64,000 nucleotides of DNA from Quercus robur (taxonomy: Eukaryota > Streptophyta > Magnoliopsida > Fagales > Fagaceae). Below the pieces are notes generated by a model that searched no databases, had not been told where the DNA came from, and saw only the letters and a program-made list of their open reading frames with translations. The stretch covers positions 37,318,310 to 37,382,309 of the forward strand of contig NC_065544.1 in the NCBI RefSeq assembly GCF_932294415.1, read 5' to 3'. Position 1 is the stretch's first letter. The number at the start of each line of letters is the position of its first letter. Shown here piece after piece: positions 22,768-32,254 of the stretch. Both the position numbers and the translations under genes were made by a program.

Positions 22768-23037
22768 AACACAATATTGGCAATGTTTAGTATCCTACTA
22801 GTTATTGGCAAGCAAACCTTCAAATCCAATCTCTCTCGCTCTCTCTCTCTCTCTCTCGGAAAAATAAATTGCCGTCTGAAAGTTGAAGACTTCTCAAATC
22901 TCATAACTATAGTCTATAATAGATGATTTCCTGAGAGTGATCAAGTGCCCACAAAGCAACAAGTCAATGTACATAATTAACTTGCCTCATGTTTTTTCCA
23001 CGTTCAAATCCTTTAAAATGACGATCCAAATGGTAGA
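22768..23037. other. left part of segmental duplication unit A
   Basis: Non-coding sequence matching 39946-40010 and 40573-40698 (for example CTAGTTATTGGCA and GAGTGATCAAGTGCCCACAA). It includes a (CT)n run at 22832-22857. The match resumes after the inserted gag-only retroelement at 31118. No gene seen. Confidence 0.75.
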
Positions 23038-24145
23038 TGAAAGTTCAAAAACGTGTACAAAACACCTTTGAACGTTTAGACCCCCAAAATACAACTTAAC
23101 CAATACAAGCAATATGTCAAACAACTAGTGTGCGGAAACTTAACACATGCTATAATACGAAATTGGTTAAAGACTATCTAAGCCATATCAAAATAAAACC
23201 ACAGCAGATAATATAAAGGCAAAGATAGAGAGGAAGGAAGATGCAAACACAAAGACAACACGCGATGTGTTATCGAAGAGGAAACCGAAGTCCTCGGCGA
23301 AAAACCTCTCCGCCGCCCTCCAAGCGGTAATCAATCCACTAGAAAATACAGTTGGGATACAAGGACAGCAATAGACCCTCCAAGCCTAATCTACCCAGTG
23401 CACCTAAGCCCTCCAAGCTTCTTTCTCCAACGAGGTTGCGCCGAACCTTTTTCTTTTCTAGCTTCCTGGATTCCGCTACTAGACCGTAGCATCAACCAAT
23501 GAAGATTGGCTCCTTCCTAACTGCTTCCCAGAAATCCAAACAACTGTCTCACAGTGATGATGATGGTGAGAACCAGGTTTGGTATAATGCCTCTCAAGGA
23601 TTTGACAATGGAGAGGAAGAGAGTTGAGGAATTTGAAGAGACTCTAAGGTAGAGATTGTGGGTGAAACAATCTGGTTTTTCTTTAGGGTTTCTCTCTCAA
23701 AATTCTCTCTGGAAGCTCTCTTTCAATCGTGGGTAAAAGGGGTATTTATACTGGAGTGGGAGAGGAATGTGAAACGTCAGGTTTTACAAAACAGGGGTGG
23801 CTCGCAGCTTGACCTCGCGGCTTGACTAAGTCGCGAGATCCAGTCGCGAGTTAACCGTATGGCCAGTTGTCCTGTTTTGTCTTGTAGTGCTCCAGCTAGC
23901 ATGACTGTTCGTCTTCCAGCATGCTTGGCACGTGTGCTGCTTCTGGCGGCTTGCAGCCGCGAGTCACCCGCGAGTCCCAGTCGCGAGTCTCTGTTTTCTT
24001 GCACACTCTTGAGCAATCTTCACTCTATCTCACTCACTACCCTTACAACAAACCCACCTAAATACAGGGTTACTAAATGCTGAATTACAAGCAAATTTGG
24101 CATGTAATAAAGCCAATTAGATGGTTGAATAAATTCAACCTTACA
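23038..24145 (-). repeat. LTR of the gag-only element (3' in element direction)
   Basis: Starts TGAAAGTTC, ends CCTTACA on the plus strand. It contains CGCGA-rich words around 23815-23990 (such as AGTCGCGAGATC). Length is identical to the partner LTR. Confidence 0.95.
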
Positions 24146-24160
24146 ATCTCCCCCTTTAGC
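24146..24160 (-). promoter_or_regulatory. polypurine tract of the gag-only element
   Basis: Minus strand GCTAAAGGGGGAGAT directly adjoins the LTR, as expected for plus-strand priming. Confidence 0.9.
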
Positions 24161-24929
24161 TATTCCGTGACAAAACCCTAAAACAGACTCTAGACTTAAC
24201 ATGTGATTTGGGAACAGTTGAACAAAACTCACTCACACCTAACTCTAGAAGCTGTGAAGCACTTGAAACATATGAACATAATACTCCTGAAACACAACAA
24301 TACATCATGATCATTGTAAGCAGAAAATTATAAATGCATATGAAACAGGCAATATGTGATCAAGCAAAGATGGAGTTAATAAACAAACCATGGCTTGATC
24401 AACCAAGTGAACACTACAAGGTAGTGATCACAGTGCTCATTCACACTTGGAATGAACACAAGGACATACAAGTTAACAAGCACAAGGCAAGACACTTGTA
24501 TGCACAACACTCAACTAATGCATAACACACAAGGCATATGCATCTAGGAACAATCCTACAAGGGCACAAGAGTGACAGTACATAAACCAAAATGCAGAAC
24601 ATTTAGATTAAAGTACTGATTTCAACAAAGCATAAAGGCTGCATTAAGCAAGGTACATGCCATAAAGCCTACAAACTATGCATAAAACATTAACCCTAAA
24701 AGCTTACAAAAGCACATGGGTACAAACACAAAAATATCCTGAATAACATCATCAAAATATATTAAAGATTAAACCAAGAGTATAAGTAAAGAGTTAGAAA
24801 CAACTATACACCAAAACACAACTCCCCCTCAACTCATTACTCCCCCTTAAGAGCTGCTTTTCTGCTTCTCAATCATCAATGAACTTCTCCCCCTTTTTGA
24901 CAGGAATGGCCAAAGGGTCACTGTTCAGG

Positions 24930-25994
24930 CTAAGTTGTGAAGCTGTCAAGTTTTGCAGACAAGACATCAATCTGGTCTTGCATGGCTCTCATCCTGTCAG
25001 AGTGCTCAGTTTGGACTGCCCTGATCCCATCAAGTCTTTCCAGAATGATTTGGAAAGCATCTAGAGGTGTATCTGCAGAAGTTGAAGCTCTGGGTCTTTT
25101 GCCACTCCTCCTAGGTGTTGAGGTTGATGCATGCCCTGCTGCCTCTGCTTCAGTCTCCATTGGGACACCCTCTCCTTCATCACCTTCATCTTCTTCTCCC
25201 GGAAGCCTAACACTTATCCTTTTGCAGGTAAGCTTGTTAATTGTAGAGGGTGTGGACATGGGACTGATGTCTTGAGGGATTGGAACACCCTTCCTTCTAA
25301 AAATCCTCATTAGCAAACTGGGAAAGATCAATTTAGGCCTAGAGGTTGTTCTTGTCTCATCCACAATGGTGTCATATATGTGGGAACTTATGTCTATGAA
25401 ATTCTTTTCTTTGAGATCCATCAGAAAAACTGCTCTAGCACAATTGATTGTAGTCAATTTCTTAATGGGATAGAGGTTAAACATCATGATTATTGTTAGG
25501 CACCTCATGTCCACTGGAAAGGCAGTGGTATTCAAACATTTCCCTTCTCTCTGCCCACCTATCCTTTGTTGAACTGTTTCAATAGAAACACTTCTATCCT
25601 TATAATTGATAAATTCCTCATCATCTAATCCTTCAAGCCCTAGTACATCATCTATGACATGAGCATCCAAAACGAATTCTTTACCTCTAACCCAGCAACT
25701 TAATTCATTCTCCTTTATCACAGCATTTGAGTAAAATTCCCTAATCAGGGGTTCACACACAACAGGGAAATCGCTCAGAAGCTTTTCCCATCCTCTTCCT
25801 TCAAAACAGTTGGGAATAAAGGTTTGTCTTAAGTCCTCCAAATCTACAAATCTTTCTTGAATAATTCCTGCATTCAAGAAGTTATCCTTGTATCTCTCAA
25901 AGTGATGAACTGACCTAAACAGTTTAGAATCCATCTTTAATCTTTTGTCAGCCTTCTTTGCAGTAGATTTCTTCTTCTGAGGTGAGGGAGCCAT
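24930..25994 (-). CDS. extra ORF in pol position, plant transposon-like protein
   Basis: An open 354-codon frame from MAPSPQKKKSTAKKADKRLK to LDSFTT. I prefer this start to the upstream ATG at 26060 because TTGTTCACAG just before it looks like a splice acceptor. The N-terminus is a basic, Lys-rich tract (possible nuclear signal). The middle has FEGRGWEKLLSDFP, IREFYSNAVIKENELSCWVR and DDVLGLEGLDDEEF, resembling the 'putative plant transposon protein' domain found in LTR-element extra ORFs. The C-terminal third is acidic, then RRSGKRPRAS, then a coiled-coil-like helix (RLDGIRAVQTEHSDRMRAMQ). Function unknown. It shares strand with gag but is separated from it by 2 kb. Confidence 0.75.
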   Translation of the reverse strand: MAPSPQKKKSTAKKADKRLKMDSKLFRSVHHFERYKDNFLNAGIIQERFVDLEDLRQTFIPNCFEGRGWEKLLSDFPVVCEPLIREFYSNAVIKENELSCWVRGKEFVLDAHVIDDVLGLEGLDDEEFINYKDRSVSIETVQQRIGGQREGKCLNTTAFPVDMRCLTIIMMFNLYPIKKLTTINCARAVFLMDLKEKNFIDISSHIYDTIVDETRTTSRPKLIFPSLLMRIFRRKGVPIPQDISPMSTPSTINKLTCKRISVRLPGEEDEGDEGEGVPMETEAEAAGHASTSTPRRSGKRPRASTSADTPLDAFQIILERLDGIRAVQTEHSDRMRAMQDQIDVLSAKLDSFTT

Positions 25995-26508
25995 CTGTGA
26001 ACAATCAGAAAAGGCCACAACAACATAGAACAATATATGTGCATAACCAGTCAGTACCATGTAATTAACAAAGAGATATCATCCATACAAATGAACTTTG
26101 AACACTTAAACAATAAGCTACTTAGATCAATCACATGGATAAACCAAGCCTAGGATAGGAAACACATGAACAACATGGAGAAACTATCCTAAAGGTAGAT
26201 ATATGTCATTGAGACAGATAATGGAAAAATGATATGACACACAATCAGTATTTTGAGGCTAACAGAAACTCCCAACAGATTAACACAATAGAACATGCAT
26301 ATTTAGGACAGCAAAACTCACAGCCTCAAAAGGAACAATTTGAAACAACACAACAGCTCAAGATCAGATAAAAGACACACTAAGCTAAGCATGAACAAGG
26401 AGCAAAAACCGAAACACAAACCCATTTCAAAAACCCAAACATATGCGAAAAATCAAAGGGGCAAAGCACAAAATCAAGTAGAGAAGAGTACAAAACTGAA
26501 AACCCATA
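25995..26508 (-). other. candidate 5'-UTR intron of the extra gene
   Basis: Minus strand CACAG|GTATGG at 26508 (donor) and TTGTTCACAG|ATGG at 25995 (acceptor) would remove a 514-bp leader intron and place the ATG at the start of the next exon. Inferred from splice consensus only. Confidence 0.45.
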
Positions 26509-26684
26509 CCTGTGACTTGAAGATTTTGAGCTACAAAAATGCAACAGTGGAGATTGGAAATGGGAGCACGGAGTGTTTGGAAAGGAGATAGTTTAGAGAG
26601 AAGATGAACAGTCACAAAAGTTCGAGGGAAAACTGAAAAAGATTTAAAAATTGCTCCTGTTTCTGCAAAACACGCGTTTTTCGC

Positions 26685-26940
26685 GACTTGATTAAGTCGC
26701 TACACAGTCGCCAGCTCAAGCCGCCAAAGCACTCAAGAACAAAAAATTTGAAAAATTTTTCTAAGTGTTTTTCGCGACTGAAAGGTCTACCCGCGAGTGA
26801 GTCGCGAGCTGAGCCGCGAAAATCTCTGAGTGAACCTCGCGACTGGACCTTCCACTCGCGAACAAGTCGCCAAAAATGACCAGCGAAGATGCGACTGAAA
26901 CTCGCGACTTGACATACCCGCGACTGAGCCGCCAAAACAG
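26685..26940. promoter_or_regulatory. cluster of CGCGA motifs upstream of the extra gene
   Basis: About ten copies of words like (A/C)TCGCGA(C/G)T, CCGCGA and GTCGCGAG occur within 256 bp in otherwise AT-rich DNA. The cluster lies just upstream of the candidate first exon of the extra gene. The same words occur in the LTRs (23815-23990, 30785-30960). It has the look of a promoter region or of an LTR-derived segment. Confidence 0.5.
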
Positions 26941-27970
26941 GGCAAAACTGGATTTTTGAAATTTTCAGATTTTTCAACAAAATACTTTCCAAAAACACCT
27001 AAAACACTCAAAAATCTTTTTGTGCTTGAATTAACAAGGATTGAGCATGTGAAAACATATTTCATCAAGTACAATCACACAAATGAATATGACATTTATT
27101 GAACATAAACTTGTGTGTTGTGTGTGGATATCAACAATGAGATAGTCCTTTGTCTAATGTGAAGCTTCAATGATCAATTCAACCAAAGCATACACAATTA
27201 GCACTAGATTATGTGACCCATCTCAATTATAGAAATATGTATATATGACTTCCCACACAACTTGATAACATAACTTGGAGCTTATCATTTGACTCCACTT
27301 TCAATCATAACATTTGATCTTTTTGATCTTTTGAGGCAATCATCTCTCATTGTGAGAGTGATATATGACATTTCACTTTAAAGAACAGGCCTTTGGCCTT
27401 TTTGAATAAACATTCACTTTAATATAAGGTCGCTTACTCTTTTTCCTAGTCAAATACTAGAATGTGCGACAGGCTTTTGCAGCTCAATATCTCTTTTCAT
27501 TTGGAGATTTACATTTGGTGAGCTCTTTATAGCAAAACAAAAATAAAGAGTGGGAAGATATATAGACACAAGTCTATGCATGTCTCAAGATCAACAAAAC
27601 CATTCACTAATCATTCATGACAAGTTTGAAGATCTATTTACAACAATCACAAAGATTTCAAGATTTTTCCCACAGTGATATAAGTGCATGAAAACAAGCA
27701 ATGCTCGAAAATGCACAAAGCCATTAGCACAAAGGTACAAGGCAAAACAAGTTTTGAGACAAAACTCAACAAAGTCAATCAAGCTTTTTGATTTTCTAAT
27801 TTTTATGTGATTTTTGGATTTTTGACACAAGAAACAAAAAGATTGATAAAACAAAATTAAAAATATTCACAAGTAGACAAGCAAACAACCAACATCAACA
27901 ACAGCAAACAAACCAAACAAACAATGTCGCAAAGCATAGGAAGTATTAATGCATGGACATGTTGTAATGC
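26941..27970. other. non-coding spacer between gag and extra gene
   Basis: AT-rich, no ORF with family resemblance on either strand. Pol domains would be expected here; none are visible. Confidence 0.7.
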
Positions 27971-29956
27971 TTATGCATGAGTACCCTTTTTCACCCACAC
28001 GTCACTTGCGTTTGGGGTGATTTCCTTATAGGATTGGGTACGGGAGTTAGGGCTTTCAAACCTTCGTGAGAAGCTTTCCAAGCAGTTGGTGAATGCACCA
28101 ATCATCTTCATCACGTTCATCATTCCGGGATCTCCATTTTGATCTCTAGATTGATCACCTGCCCAAATTCTCCTATCATTTCTGGGTCCTCCTGACCTTT
28201 GAGGAGTTGCACTGTTCTTTGCTCTTAGCTTTTGGCAATTTGGTCGAGTATGCCCTTGAAGTCCGCAATAATGGCACACATAAGTTCCTCTAGGACCTCT
28301 TTGTGGTCGTGGACGTGACTTAGCACGAGATTCAGACCTGCCCACAGACTGATTACGGGGATTCAGCATCCGTTGGTTCACCACATTCTTCTTCTCCTCC
28401 ACCTCGAGCTTCTCACCAGTAAGGTCAGCTACAACTGGATCTTTGGCCTTTACAAACTGCACTTCTTTAGTGACATTTCCAGATGAACTACTTCCTCCGG
28501 TATATCCCAATCCGGATTTGTCTGAAAAGCTCTTTTGAGATGATATAACATCATCTAGCTTCTTGGTGGTGACCCTCTCTATTTTAGCATTCGCTTGCAC
28601 AACCTCACTCTCAAGAAATCTCACTTTTGTGTAAGTTTCGGACAACTCACCATTCAGTGTTTCTATCTCACATTTGGCCTCCCTATATCGAATTAGGAGA
28701 CTTTTGTAGTCCTCCTCAGCCTTCTTCATTTTTCTCACAGCAGCATTGGCCACCCTTGTGTACTCACCCGACTTCTCCAAGAGTGAGTTATAATTCTCTT
28801 GAAGATTTGCTGTGCTTTCATCTTCTTCAACATCTGATTCTTCAACAATTCCTAGTGATTCATCATCACTATGTTCTCCAAGGTCTCGTACAAGCAGATT
28901 TAACTCATCCGAAGACTCAACATGAGCAATAGTCATAAAAGCTGAAAAGTTCCCCTCTCCATCACAGCTCTCTTCAGATTCTGAGTCAGACGAATCCGAG
29001 TCACTTAAGGTCGTGGCATACACTTTACCTTTCGATTTCAGATAATTCGGACATTCCTTCTTAAAGTTTCCATGCCCGTTACATTCGAGACAAGTGACAC
29101 CTTGTGTGGGTTGGGATTCTTTTCCATCTTTCTTTTTGAAATCCCTCTTCTCCCTTCCAGAACTTTGGAATTTTCTTTTATCATCAAATTTGCCATTATT
29201 TTTGAATTTCAAAAACTTTCTGAAATTTTTGACAAGGTAGGCTACATCTTTGTCAACCACATCTTCTCCCGATGAGTCTTGATCTTCCACCTTCTCATTA
29301 ATGGTCTTTAGAGCAAGGGATTTACTCTTCCGTTGATTGGGCAGCGACATCTCATAAGTCTGCAGAGAACCAACCAGCTCCTGTACTTTGATGTCATCAA
29401 GATCCTTGCTCTCTTCAATTGCTGTTACTTTAGCACGAAAACTTTCCGGCAATGATCGAAGGATCTTCCTTACAATCTTTGAGTCCTCCGTTTTCTCCCC
29501 CAAGTTGAACTTACTGACAACCACGTCGTTTAGCGTCCTATAGAAAGAGTCAAAAGACTCATCCTCACTCATTTTGAGCTCCTCAAACCGAGTGGTCAGC
29601 ATTTGTAACTTGGTGTCTTTCACTTTCTTCGTGCCTTCATAAGTGGTTTCCAGAATCTCCCATGCTTCTTTGGCAATGGTAATGTGAGAAATCCTGTGAA
29701 ATTCATCTGGAGACACACCACAGAAAATAGCATTGAGTGTTTTACTGTTAGCATTAGATGCAGCAAGTGCTGCCTTATCCCATGTGGATTTGGCTGCCTC
29801 AGGTTTGGTCCAACCAATCTCAACAGCATCCCAAACGGATTCATCAATAGAACACAGAAAAGCTCTCATACGAACCTTCCAAAAAGCATAATTACTACCA
29901 TCAAAATATGGAGGTGCATTTAGGGATTGAGACCTATCCATCTCAAAAGAGGTCAA
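27971..29956 (-). CDS. Copia-type Gag, intact
   Basis: A continuous 661-codon Gag. The N-terminus (LNAPPYFDGSNYAFWKVRM) and residues to about 230 form the UBN2/gag-polypeptide capsid-like domain. A basic region precedes a first zinc knuckle at about residue 290, CLECNGHGNFKKEC, in which the position normally held by His is Asn (CCNC). A Ser/Asp/Glu-rich acidic stretch follows, then a predicted coiled coil (about 395-475). A canonical second knuckle CHYCGLQGHTRPNC lies near residue 565, followed by an Arg-rich tail. Start chosen at the ATG 40 bp after the PBS. Gag would form the particle that packages the RNA; enzymes must come in trans. Confidence 0.92.
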   Translation of the reverse strand: MTSFEMDRSQSLNAPPYFDGSNYAFWKVRMRAFLCSIDESVWDAVEIGWTKPEAAKSTWDKAALAASNANSKTLNAIFCGVSPDEFHRISHITIAKEAWEILETTYEGTKKVKDTKLQMLTTRFEELKMSEDESFDSFYRTLNDVVVSKFNLGEKTEDSKIVRKILRSLPESFRAKVTAIEESKDLDDIKVQELVGSLQTYEMSLPNQRKSKSLALKTINEKVEDQDSSGEDVVDKDVAYLVKNFRKFLKFKNNGKFDDKRKFQSSGREKRDFKKKDGKESQPTQGVTCLECNGHGNFKKECPNYLKSKGKVYATTLSDSDSSDSESEESCDGEGNFSAFMTIAHVESSDELNLLVRDLGEHSDDESLGIVEESDVEEDESTANLQENYNSLLEKSGEYTRVANAAVRKMKKAEEDYKSLLIRYREAKCEIETLNGELSETYTKVRFLESEVVQANAKIERVTTKKLDDVISSQKSFSDKSGLGYTGGSSSSGNVTKEVQFVKAKDPVVADLTGEKLEVEEKKNVVNQRMLNPRNQSVGRSESRAKSRPRPQRGPRGTYVCHYCGLQGHTRPNCQKLRAKNSATPQRSGGPRNDRRIWAGDQSRDQNGDPGMMNVMKMIGAFTNCLESFSRRFESPNSRTQSYKEITPNASDVWVKKGTHA

Positions 29957-29995
29957 GGATCATACAATGGTAATGAAACCAATAGCAGTGTACCC

Positions 29996-30007
29996 GCTCT
30001 GATACCA
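29996..30007 (-). promoter_or_regulatory. primer-binding site, initiator tRNA-Met
   Basis: Minus strand TGGTATCAGAGC, complementary to the 3' end of plant initiator tRNA-Met, two bases from the LTR edge. This is the standard Copia PBS and contrasts with the older Copia in this window. Confidence 0.97.
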
Positions 30008-30009
30008 AT

Positions 30010-31117
30010 TGAAAGTTCAAAAACGTGTACAAAACACCTTTGAACGTTTAGACCCCCAAAATACAACTTAACCAATACAAGCAATATGTCAAACAACTAG
30101 TGTGCGGAAACTTAACACATGCTATAATACGAAATTGATTAAAGACTATCTAAGCCATATCAAAATAAAACCACAGCAGATAATATAAAGGCAAAGATAG
30201 AGAGGAAGGAAGATGCAAACACAAAGACAACACGCGATGTGTTATCGAAGAGGAAACCGAAATCCTCGGCGAAAAACCTCTCCGCCGCCCTCCAAGCGGT
30301 AATCAATCCACTAGAAAATACAGTTGGGATACAAGGACAGCAATAGACCCTCCAAGCCTAATCTACCCAGTGCACCTAAGCCCTCCAAGCTTCTTGCTCC
30401 AACGAGGTTGCGCCGAACCTTTTTCTTTTCTAGCTTCCCGGATTCCGCTACTAGACCGTAGCATCAACCAATGAAGATTGGCTCCTTCCTAACTGCTTCC
30501 CAGAAATCCAAACAACTGTCTCACAGTGATGATGATGGTGAGAACCAGGTTTGGTATAATGCCTCTCAAGGATTTGACAATGAAGAGGAAGAGAGTTGAG
30601 GAATTTGAAGAGACTCTAAGGTAGAGATTGTGGGTGAAACAATCTGGTTTTTCTTTAGGGTTTCTCTCTCAAAATTCTCTCTGGAAGCTCTCTTTCAATC
30701 GTGGGTAAAAGGGGTATTTATACTGGAGTGGGAGAGGAATGTGAAACGTCAGGTTTTACAAAACAGGGGTGGCTCGCAGCTTGACCTCGCGGCTTGACTA
30801 AGTCGCGAGATCCAGTCGCGAGTTAACCGTATGGCCAGTTGTCCTGTTTTGTCCTATAGTGCTCCAGCTAGCATGACTGTTCATCTTCCAGCATGCTTGG
30901 CACATGTGCTACTTCTGGCGGCTTGCAGCCGCGAGTCACCCGCGAGTCCCAGCCGCGAGTCTCTGTTTTCTTGCACACTTTTGAGCAATCTTCACTCTAT
31001 CTCACTCACTACCCTTACAACAAACCCACCTAAATACAGGGTTACTAAATGCTAAATTACAAGCAAATTTGGCACGGAATAAAGCCAATTAGATGGTTGA
31101 ATAAATTCAACCTTACA
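30010..31117 (-). repeat. LTR of the gag-only element (5' in element direction)
   Basis: 1108 bp, same ends as the partner. Differences from the other copy are almost all C/T or G/A, several at CpG or CpHpG sites. Confidence 0.95.
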
Positions 31118-32245
31118 GTAGAGTTTATATAATCCTACCATTTACATCCCATCAACTACTATTTTATTTGTTTAGCCAAAAAAAAAAAAAAATTGTATTT
31201 TAAGTTCAAAATTTATTGTTGGTTTCTAAAATTTAGTTCCAGAAATTTAAAATGATCGCCTTTTAGTCCCTTCAAATTTCATCTGATTGCTTTTAATTTC
31301 TAAAACACTCAAAATGACTGAATTTAGTCCCTTACCAACTCTAAGTTCACTTTTTTTTCCTAACGTGTCTAGTATAGTCATAACATATCAATTTTTAGTT
31401 TAGCTTTGTCATGCAAAAGTAATCACCGACTAATTAAAATCACTCATGGACTAAACAATATAAATCAACAAAATATCGAAGCCAAAAGACAAAACAAAGG
31501 ATGACATTGGAGGACTTTCTCTTCAATTGCTCAAATGAGATTCTTGTCATGCGTCTGAGTAAGGGATTTTTAGGTAGAATTTGCGGCCTGATAGAATTTA
31601 AAATTATGTGGAAATGATTTCTTTGTTTGGATGAAGGATGGGGAGGAACTTCAAAATTTAAGGGAGGAATTTTAGCTAGAATTTGAGAGCTTAAAACTAC
31701 ACCACAAATTGATCTGCCCATTCACATACATTATTTCTAAATTTCCTCCAAGCTCTTTTGCTAATTAACAAACACAGATTCACAGCCAAGAAAATTGTCG
31801 AATTCGTAACTCTTCGAACTTAGCAGAAACACTGCCTTCGAGGTCGACATGTTGCTTGATGAAGTGGTGGAGGTCACAGCCACCATATATAGTAGCTAAT
31901 CCTTTTATTAAAGTTTGAGCATCTTAGATCATAATATCTCTAACACTTAGTAACTTCATCTCAAATTCTAGGTGGCTTTCTCGCCAACGGCAAAGCGGAA
32001 AACTGGTCATCTTTTTTTATAAAGTGATTCCTAACAAAAAAAAGCATTCCCACTTTCTCGATATAAAGTTAGCAAACCGCCATACTGATGTAGGAAAATG
32101 AAAAAAAAAAATTCCTAATATACTATAAAGTTTAAAGAATCATCCTCACACTTAGAAAAAAGTCACCACACTCAATTTATTTCAGCCACTATATCACACG
32201 TTTTCACCGCACAATTATTCACACCAATGTTTTTTTCCCTCTTTA
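31118..32245. other. segmental duplication unit A, continued
   Basis: Matches 40705-42120 in order, with shared stretches such as ATAATCCTACCATTTACATC and GGCAAAGCGGAAAAC. Non-coding; no gene visible. Divergence is moderate, with indels. Confidence 0.75.
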
Positions 32246-32254
32246 TTCCAATTA

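Larger units (their letters stand above)
23038..31117 (-). mobile_element. young gag-only Copia-type retroelement with an extra gene
   Basis: Two 1108-bp LTRs (TGAAAG...TTACA) flank a 5.9-kb interior. The target duplication GTAGA is perfect (23033-23037 and 31118-31122). The element points left: its PBS for initiator tRNA-Met lies next to the right LTR, and its polypurine tract next to the left LTR. It has an intact gag (29956-27971) but no protease, integrase, RT or RNase H anywhere. In place of pol lies a separate gene (25994-24930). The LTRs differ at roughly 15 positions by eye (about 98.6% identical), nearly all transitions, so insertion is fairly recent. It must borrow pol proteins from a relative. 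Confidence 0.93.

Noticed and set aside
23777-24083. Short ORFs in the LTRs (also at 30831-31055)
   Set aside because: They sit in LTR regulatory sequence and look like chance frames produced by the CGCGA-rich stretch.
26685-26940. CGCGA words as CAMTA-binding CGCG boxes
   Set aside because: The classic box requires flanks (A/C/G)CGCG(C/G/T) that most copies here do not satisfy.
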